This document shows positions 9,872-15,854 of a stretch of 15,854 nucleotides of DNA, piece after piece. Source of the DNA: Cladosporium sp. IMV 00045 (taxonomy: Eukaryota > Ascomycota > Dothideomycetes > Cladosporiales > Cladosporiaceae). The translations under genes and the position numbers were made by a program. Every line of letters starts with the position of its first letter. The first letter of the stretch is position 1. The stretch spans positions 1 through 15,854 of the forward strand of contig MSJI02000899.1 in NCBI GenBank assembly GCA_001931905.2, read 5' to 3'. The notes under the pieces were generated by a model, which worked only from the letters and a program-made list of their open reading frames with translations, searched no databases and had not been told where the DNA came from.

Positions 9872-9987
9872 TTGAACAGACATCCACCGGTAGACAACCC
9901 CATGCCCGGTCCTCATGAGCTCCACGCACCCCATACAGACTGCAGTTGCAAGTTACCCTTTATATAGAACGCGTCGAAGCCAACGAG

Positions 9988-10038
9988 TCTGCCACACATA
10001 AGCACTGAGCCGGCCACTACTTACACTGCTGTCTGTAT
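9988..10038 (+). pseudogene. Truncated 5S rRNA relic
   Basis: Bases 9988-10024 match the middle of the complete 5S gene downstream (10244-10280): TCTGCCA-ACATAAGCACTGA is shared with one mismatch, followed by a similar CCGG...ACTA...TAC stretch. A CTGT..TGTATG-like end follows at about 10029-10038, as if the segment holding the C-box were deleted. The 5' third of 5S is not recognisable. Dispersed 5S pseudogenes are known in filamentous ascomycetes. The core match is clear; the outer limits are approximate. Confidence 0.6.
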
Positions 10039-10172
10039 GCCCATATCGCGGACGATTGGGCCGGTGCGTAAACTTCGGGCGACAAAGTGAAAAATTCGCA
10101 GACTTTTTGCGGTTGGTGAGGTGAAGTCTATGGCCGTCGACTATCGTTATGCTTTCTCAAACATGTGTGAGA

Positions 10173-10177
10173 TATAT
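10173..10177 (+). promoter_or_regulatory. TATA-like element upstream of the 5S gene
   Basis: TATAT at -28 to -24 relative to the 5S start at 10201. Neurospora 5S genes are known to need an upstream TATA element at about this distance in addition to the internal control region, so position and sequence both fit. Confidence 0.5.
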
Positions 10178-10200
10178 TCGTGTGATGCTTCCGAATTAAT

Positions 10201-10319
10201 ACATACGACCATAGGTCAGTGAAAACTGGGCATCCCGTCCGCTCTGCCATACATAAGCACTGAACCGGGCGACTAGTACTAGAGTGGGTGACCATCTGGG
10301 AATCCCGCCTGTTGTATGT
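10201..10319 (+). rRNA. 5S ribosomal RNA gene (dispersed, complete)
   Basis: A 119-base 5S rRNA gene transcribed by RNA polymerase III. It opens with ACATACGACCATAGG, the usual ascomycete 5' end. It contains TCCCGTCCGCTCTGCC in the helix II-III region, the internal control region with GTGGGTGACCATCTGGGAAT, and closes with CTGTTGTATGT. The ends pair (ACATAC with GTATGT) to form helix I, and the inner GGCG/CGCC pairing is also intact. It is followed by a T run. It lies alone between two convergent protein genes, as expected for Pezizomycotina, where 5S genes are scattered rather than placed in the rDNA unit. Confidence 0.95.
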
Positions 10320-10323
10320 TTTT
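10319..10323 (+). terminator. RNA polymerase III terminator (T run) of the 5S gene
   Basis: Five consecutive T at the 3' end of the 5S gene, with a second five-T run at 10326-10330. T runs of this length end transcription by RNA polymerase III. Confidence 0.7.
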
Positions 10324-10748
10324 GCTTTTTGTCTCAGGTTCTCAGATTCTTTTGCCTGTCAAGAATCACGTTGATCGTCGTGGCTCGGCGACAGAATTGT
10401 AGAGGACCGAAGAAGCACAAGCGTGGCTAAGACATTGACTACATATATGTGACATTGTGAAAGACTATTGAATAGGTTTATCCTCTTTATTGTAAGAATC
10501 TCCGCGACAAACGAGAACGAATGCGCGACTTACTGCACCGAAAGCAGCTACATGCTGCGAAGGAATATCACGTGAGTCGCCATAGTCTACCAATATCTAC
10601 CCGTAACTCTGTTATGATAGGCTCAATAAGTAGATTACAGGGTGGGGGAAATAGAAAAGCGTTCACGAAATCGTTGATACACCTAACGTGCCGGTACTAC
10701 ATATAACATCTGTTTCGAGGCATATTTCATCTCCAAAACCAGCGAAGT
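10324..10748. other. Intergenic: 5S 3' flank and 3' flank of the GMC gene
   Basis: A/T-rich sequence between the 5S terminator and the stop of the convergent GMC gene. The 61-codon frame at 10521-10706 (+) has no family resemblance. No RNA gene other than the 5S is visible. The part nearest 10748 should hold the 3' UTR of the minus-strand GMC gene. Confidence 0.5.
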
Positions 10749-12406
10749 CTAGTTCTCAGACGCCAGAATTTTGGCGACAGCAGCCTCAGCTCCGACCATG
10801 ACGATGGTCTGGATGTTACCAGTTGAAAGGTCAGGGTGGATGCCGGCATCGACGATGAACTGTAGAATGTCAGTAGTTTTCTTGAAAATCAACCAAAATC
10901 TGTACTTACGAGGTTGTCGGTGCCGTAAACCTGTGCGTTGAGGTCGACCACGGCAGTGCCGTTCTGAAGACCGCTGTCAGAGCCCATCTTAGTCGAGCCG
11001 ACGAAGTGGTTGCCTCCGGAAAGGTTCTCAATGATGGAAGTGACGTTGGTAGACTTGGTGAGAGAGTAGCCGGTGCCGCGCGAAAGAAGCTTCTCGAGCA
11101 TTTCTGAGACAAAGGCCTTCGCGGTCTCTTTGTCGCCCTCGGCGGTAAGGTATGGCGATTCGGAGATGTAGGTGGTCTGGGTCTCGTTGAGGCTGAGCCT
11201 TCCGCTAGACGTCAGGCCATGGGTCAGGTAGATCTTGATGGAGAAGACACCCTGATCTTCGATGGCACAGGAGCCTTGGAAGTAGCGGGTTTGACCATCG
11301 GAGCCCTCGCGAGACGTGAAGAAGATGAGCTCGTGCTTGCCTTCGGTCAGGTCGCCAGACTTTTGAACCTCGAAGTTCTCGATGGACTTGAGTGCGGATC
11401 CGTCAAGGATCGACGTCGAATCGATGGGAGCGAAGGTCTCGTTGGTCTTGAGCTCGAGGGAGAAGATGGGGTGATCCATCAGACCCTCTCCGACGGGCAG
11501 ATCGATCCATTGGTCCTTGGAGGGAACGTCAATGCCACCTGCAATAGCAGCCTCGATATCTTCGGCACGACCAATACCAGAGTTCCAGAGAAGGCGAGGG
11601 CTGGAGAGGGCACCAGCAGCAAGAACAACGCGACCGTTGGGGCTGAGAGAAATCTTCTCGGTCGAGTTCAGACCGCCCTCGAGCTCAACACCAGTGACCT
11701 TGGAGCCCTCACGAAGGAGACGGATGACCTTAGAGTTGAGACGAAGCTCGAAGTTGTCACGCTCTTGCGCATGAGGCAGGTAGGTGCGCAGAGGGCCAGC
11801 ACGGAGTTGGTCGTTGATGTTCCACGAAGGGTGGCTGTAGACCTCGTGCTTCTCGTTGGGCGATTCGATCATGTCGACCGATGAGAAGCCGAACCTGTCG
11901 AGGACCTTTGACAACGACTCGTAAAGGCCCTGAGAGTAGAGCTTGCCGTCTGCGGATGGTAGAGTGGTTCCGGGGTTGCGGCTGTACAAACGTTCGGCAG
12001 CAGGTTCGATATCCTCCCAGTTCCAGCCCTTCGGCCACTTCTCAAAGTCATGGTCTGACGGGTGAACGAAAACCATGAAGTTCACAGTCGGACCGCCACC
12101 CAGGACGCAAGCAGCCATTGGTGGTGTGTCATCGCAGACGTATTGGCCCCAGAGGTCAGACGCTCCAAGGGTAGCCGAAAGACCCGGGATGTCAACCTCG
12201 GTGTACTGATCGTCCCAGGGAAGAGTCACGTTCGCGCCAGTGTCGACAGTCGGGCCTTGGCCGCGCTCTAGCAACAAGACAGACTTGTCTTCGGCCGACA
12301 ACCTTTCGGCTGCGATGATTCCGGATGGACCACCGCCAACGACGATGTAGTCGTACTCAGCAGCGGCGACCAGGCCCGCAAAGCCAAGGACTTTGGTGAA
12401 ATGCAT
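10749..12406 (-). CDS. Secreted GMC flavoprotein oxidoreductase, cellobiose dehydrogenase flavodomain-like (AA3_1), without cytochrome domain
   Basis: FAD-dependent GMC oxidoreductase that probably acts on a sugar outside the cell. Exons on the minus strand are 12406-10910 and 10859-10749, with a 49-nt intron (GTAAGT donor, CTGAC branch, ACAG acceptor). Splicing gives 535 aa and restores the family C-terminus (NLFIVDAGIHPDLSTGN); the unspliced frame ends early at 10889. Start 12406 gives a signal peptide (MHFTKVLGFAGLVAAA); the ATG at 12439 would put 11 polar residues in front of it. FAD-binding GGGPSG lies at 24-29 with LLLERG at 44-49. ACVLGGGPTVN at 99-109, WPKGWNWEDI near 124-133 and QWIDLPVG at 299-306 resemble cellobiose dehydrogenase. 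The predicted catalytic pair is His467 (GGNHFVGS) and Asn513 (STGN). Several N-glycosylation sites occur. The haem domain of true cellobiose dehydrogenase is absent, so the electron acceptor is unclear. Confidence 0.9.
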
Positions 12407-13596
12407 GATGTTGTGATGTTTCGAAAAAGGTCCGATCAACGGCGTAGGTCGCTCGGTGGTGATTTAAGAATGAACGACGGACAAATGAGCGTGATTGATG
12501 GTTTACCGGCCAGCGGAGGGAATGGTCAATGAGGTCGTAAAATCAATGAAGTATCAGAAATGAGCATTCGCATTGCAGGGCGACTGCATCTTATAACAAA
12601 ACGAAAAATCTGAACGAGCCTTACAGAGGTACTCCATACTGTACCGACTCAAGGACCGACACCCTAGCCACCCTGCCTGATTGCTAATGCCGAACGCCAG
12701 CAACTTCTTAGCGATGACGGAGCATTGTACCAGAAGGCCTTGTGTCCGACTCGACGAGCAGGGATGTTGGGGTGTCAAAGCGAACCTACTGCGCCCGAAC
12801 CTAAAAAGAAGCCATGAAGTTCACGTTGATTGCACGTGGAAAGCGAAGGGGGTGGAGGCGAAGAATGCCAACGGCCAAGTCGTTTCACGGAACTGGGCCC
12901 GCAGGCTGTCTGGAACACATGAAGTCGCAAGGGTTCGCGAAAAAAAAATCAATCTAATCAATCTAAAGTGGACCCTAAAGTCACGACATGTTGCCGAAGC
13001 CGCCTGCGTCATGTTCTTCAAAGGAACATATCCGTAACGTTGGCGCAATCATCCTCAACGTCTATGGTTCGGCAATATCCCTTCGCCACTGACATGAAAG
13101 CCTTCGTTGAGCAATTTTCGAAGTCAGTTTGTTCGTCTTCACGTGCGACCGCGAAGAAGTCGGCAAAGTAAGGGGAGGGATTTCTCCGTGCACGAACTTC
13201 ACTTTTCTACCAGGATGAAACCCCCCAAAGTATGGCGCCAGATCTAGTGCTACTACACCATTTGCCGACCAATGCTGCCCAAGCTAGAAGGAAAGTAGCG
13301 AAACGGTTCTGCTCTGGGCTTAGTACCGGGTTGGAGTTAACGGCCGGGCGCTTGCTGAGGCTTATGCTGGATTTATAATTGACCCAAATTACTGGTCCTG
13401 GGACTCAGCACCGCCTTCTAAGGCAGAAGCGATAATTGCAATCAAGACATGTGGATCATCAGAATATCTCTCGTACCAGAGTTACGGAACCGACTATCTC
13501 GGCAAAAAATTTGGAAGCGAACAGCCTTGCCTAGATTCATTTCATTATTCAGTGGGAGCCCCGACTACATGCGGTTTCGAATGGCGGCCGTTGGTA
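12407..13596. other. Intergenic: promoter of the GMC gene and 3' flank of the MFS gene
   Basis: About 1.2 kb between two minus-strand genes. The part next to 12407 is the leader and promoter of the GMC gene. I see no further gene: the 118-codon frame at 12681-13037 (+) and the minus frame at 12554-12778 look like chance, with no domain or membrane pattern. No tRNA or transposon end was recognised. Confidence 0.55.
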
Positions 13597-15313
13597 TCAT
13601 TGCTTGCCCTGAGACTCTTCCAAGTCCGAGGTCGCTTCTTTCCTCGTGGCAGATGGAAACTCCCGCGAATCCCTCGCCTCATCTACTATCTTGCCCTCAA
13701 CACTAACGGTTTGGGCCAATTGCTCCTGCGCTCCAGGCGCGAAGTCACGGTACTCTGAACTGATTCCCAGCCTGAAACCAAGGTAGATGACCATGAGAAA
13801 CGTGGCACACAGCATGCCGAACACAGTCCACTAGTACTGCAGTTAGCAACATTGTCCCAAACACGTGGACTGGATGAGGAGATCCGAAGACTTACGTTGC
13901 CTGTGAGGTAGTTCGGTCCGTCCGATCCCGGAAACAGGAATGGCGCACTGATGCCACCGCAATTGGAGAACGCGATTGTGACTCCCGTTGCGAGAGCGGT
14001 TGCTGTGGAACCCGACACCGTGGCTGTGCGATGAGCGAGGAATGGCATAACTGCGGCGTTGGTGCATGCAATCATGAAGACCGCGACATATCGGCCGATC
14101 CAGTTGGTCAACAGCGCTAGTAGGAGGTAGCCTGTGCCAACGAAAATGAGGGCTCCTAATGAATGACCGATACGCTCCTTCGAGTAGTCGGAATGAACGC
14201 AGTTTCCTACGATGATGATCAGAGCCAAAACGTTCGGCGGCACGGTGAGCAGCTGGGCCACATATCCCGAGAACCCGAGGTTTGCAATGATGGTCGGGGA
14301 GAAATAGCTGAAGGCGTTGAGGCTGTTGACCATGAAGAAGTAGGATGTTGCGTACACCCAAAAGAGCGGCTCGAGCAACGTTTGTTTCGCAACCTTGAAA
14401 TCGAACGTCTTGTCTTCTTTTTGGGGAGCAAATGGACCCATTCGTGCGACCGCGAACGCGCGCTCTTCATCGGTGAGGAATTTAGCGTCCTGTGGATAGT
14501 CGGGCATCCATTTCCAGACAATCGCGCCAAACAAGACGGCCGGGATACCAGTCAGGATGAAAAGCCATTGCTTGGAAAGCGTCAGCACACTCTTCACGAT
14601 ACGACGATGAGACGTATTGGTTCATGTCCTTACCCAACCAGCCAGGTTTGCTTTGCCGTTCAAGAAAGAGATGCCTGACGCCAACAATCCACTGAACGCT
14701 CCAGCGACAGCGACAGATCCTGCGAAGATGGCCATACGTGTGGCTCGCTCTGCCGGTTTATACCAGTAACAGAGGAACATAACGCAACCTGGGAAGAAGC
14801 CGGCTTCCGCGACGCCCAAAAAGAATCGAATGGCAAGAAGGCCTCCAAAGTTGTGTACTGCTGAAGTGCAGATTGTGATGATGCCCCAGCTTATCATGAT
14901 GCGACCGATCCAAACCGAAGGCGAGAAGTATTTCATGGCGAAGTTGCTAGGAGCCTCGAAGATGACGTATGGAACGAAGAACACGGCGACGGCGATGTTG
15001 TATCGGTTTCCGGTCAGATCAAGCGTGTTGACGATGTTGTCTTCGGGGGTGTCGTTGTTCAATGTTCGGGCGTTACCAAGGTTCACCTGGATTGACTTCG
15101 TCAATTGCGACGCTTCTTCGATTGCAACGATACGAAACTTACTCGGTCGAGGTAATTGATGAGATAGCTGATACAGATGAATGGCAGAATGCGCATATCG
15201 ATCTTGCGCACAATGCGCCTCTCCATTGCCTTGTCGTTTAGGTCGGGGACGTATGTCGAACCGACGGCATAGTCGTGTTCCATGTCGACTGCGTTCTCGC
15301 TTGTTCGTCCCAT
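13597..15313 (-). CDS. MFS permease, Dal5-like anion:cation symporter (ACS) family
   Basis: Plasma-membrane transporter of the allantoate/nicotinate/tartrate-type permease family; the substrate cannot be told from sequence. Minus-strand exons are 15313-15143, 15086-14634, 14570-13896 and 13830-13597. The introns are 56, 63 and 65 nt, all phase 0, with GTAAGT, GTAAGG and GTAAGT donors. The product is 510 aa, normal for the family. The first junction creates the signature YLDR|VNLGNARTLNND after TM1, the second gives NLAGW|QWLFILTGIP, and the third gives YLTGN|WTVFGMLCATFL. Other family marks are FFVPYVIFEAPSN (TM2), IRFFLGVAEAGFFPG (TM4), FLCYWYKPAERATRMAIF and the loop MPDYPQDAKFLTDEERAFA. 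About 12 membrane helices are visible, with a hydrophilic C-terminal tail of about 55 residues. The start at 15313 gives a typical short acidic N-terminus. It may be nitrogen-regulated given the GATA-type sites upstream. Confidence 0.92.
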
Positions 15314-15854
15314 GTCTGCAAGATCGGGACGTGTGTTTGGACAAGATATGGAAATGAGAATGGACGAGACAAAACAAAGGCGAGCAAACACTCGTTATAC
15401 ATTCATTATTTCTACACCTTCCGACCATTGCTCGTTACACGCGATTGCCATGATTTACAGATAAGGTCGTGCATATCGGTACGCCCTAGAAAGAGTCGGA
15501 CCGGACGATAGGAGATGCGTGTTGAGATAGCGATAGCGATGGCCACCAGGGTGCAAAGTATAAAGTCTCATGTTCGCGCCCCCGAATTTGTCGTACAGTA
15601 ATTGCCACACCTGAGCAAAACATCTGGCTGGAGGATTTCTTATCTACCCTAGTGTCTAGAGTCTTGGGAGAAATAGGCTCAACCAATCAAATCGATCTGG
15701 AGACCCCAGCATTATCGCGGATATCCCCAAGAAACCTCGCCTGGATTGCCGTGCCAATGCTTCATTCTGGCTCCCGGCGCGCCCCGTGTCTCTTTTGTCT
15801 GATAGAGAAAGACAAAATCGTATGTGTAAGGTGATGTCTGGCGATTGCGTAAAA
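15314..15854. other. Promoter region of the MFS permease
   Basis: 540 bases upstream of the permease start, with no supported gene; the frames at 15275-15511 (+) and 15486-15686 (-) appear to be chance. A CCAAT box occurs at about 15682-15686 on the + strand, and a cluster of GATA-type sites is listed separately. Confidence 0.5.
15459..15805. promoter_or_regulatory. Cluster of HGATAR (GATA-factor) sites upstream of the permease
   Basis: Seven matches to the AreA/NIT2-type consensus HGATAR. On the + strand: AGATAA 15459-15464, CGATAG 15506-15511, AGATAG 15525-15530, CGATAG 15531-15536 and TGATAG 15800-15805. On the minus strand: AGATAA at 15640-15645 and CGATAA at 15712-15717. By a simple base-frequency estimate about one or two would be expected in 540 bp on both strands. 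Nitrogen GATA factors control many permeases of this family; binding here is inferred. Confidence 0.5.

Noticed and set aside
9867..9938. Possible further intron (GTTAGT donor) that would extend the membrane protein past 9871.
   Set aside because: No convincing branch site, and the candidate acceptors give different short tails with no family resemblance.
11219..11884. 221-codon plus-strand frame opposite the GMC gene.
   Set aside because: Antisense shadow; the minus-strand GMC motifs account for the region.
12681..13037. 118-codon plus-strand frame in the GMC-MFS gap.
   Set aside because: No domain, signal or membrane pattern, and no splice partners; composition looks random.
14163..14678. 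171-codon plus-strand frame opposite the MFS gene.
   Set aside because: Antisense shadow that also crosses a well-supported intron of the permease.
10749..15313. GMC oxidoreductase plus MFS permease as a biosynthetic gene cluster.
   Set aside because: There is no backbone enzyme (PKS, NRPS, terpene synthase) or pathway regulator nearby, and a 1.2-kb gap separates two unrelated enzyme types.

Overview
The window is nuclear DNA of a filamentous ascomycete (Pezizomycotina). Its genes are interrupted by short introns (50-65 nt, GTAAGT-like donors, CTGAC/CTAAC-like branch sites), the promoters are rich in pyrimidines, and there is a single dispersed 5S rRNA gene of the type found in Neurospora and Aspergillus. 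The 5S sequence and gene style suggest Dothideomycetes, possibly Mycosphaerellales/Capnodiales. That placement is an inference from memory and was not searched.

Layout. (1) 1-2816 (+) is the 3' part of a Rictor/Ste16 gene, the TORC2 scaffold subunit; its start lies outside the window. (2) 4051-6359 (+) encodes a two-RING plus LON-domain protein of the CrgA/LONRF type. The uninterrupted frame stops at 5760, but that TGA overlaps a GTGAGT donor. Splicing to a good acceptor at 6328 keeps the last Trp and adds nine residues ending in a CaaX box (CRIL). (3) 6360-8065 holds no gene I can support. (4) 8066-9871 (+) is a spliced gene for a membrane protein with a Cys-rich, glycosylated N-terminal domain and about seven membrane segments. 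Its frame is broken near 9200, and again near 9580 unless an intron lies there. (5) 9872-10748 lies between convergent genes and contains a complete 5S rRNA gene (10201-10319, +) and a truncated 5S relic about 200 bp upstream of it. (6) 10749-12406 (-) is a secreted GMC flavoprotein that resembles the dehydrogenase domain of cellobiose dehydrogenase (AA3_1), with one intron near its 3' end. (7) 13597-15313 (-) is a four-exon Dal5-type (ACS family) MFS permease. Its upstream region has seven GATA-factor-like sites in about 350 bp.

The genes do not form an obvious pathway or biosynthetic cluster. Two are housekeeping or signalling genes (TORC2 subunit, RING-LON ubiquitin ligase). The others are accessory in character: a receptor-like membrane protein, a secreted oxidoreductase and an anion permease probably under nitrogen control. 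I found no transposon, CRISPR array or tRNA. The least ordinary signals are the hidden CaaX exon, the frame-broken seven-segment membrane gene and the 5S gene/relic pair.
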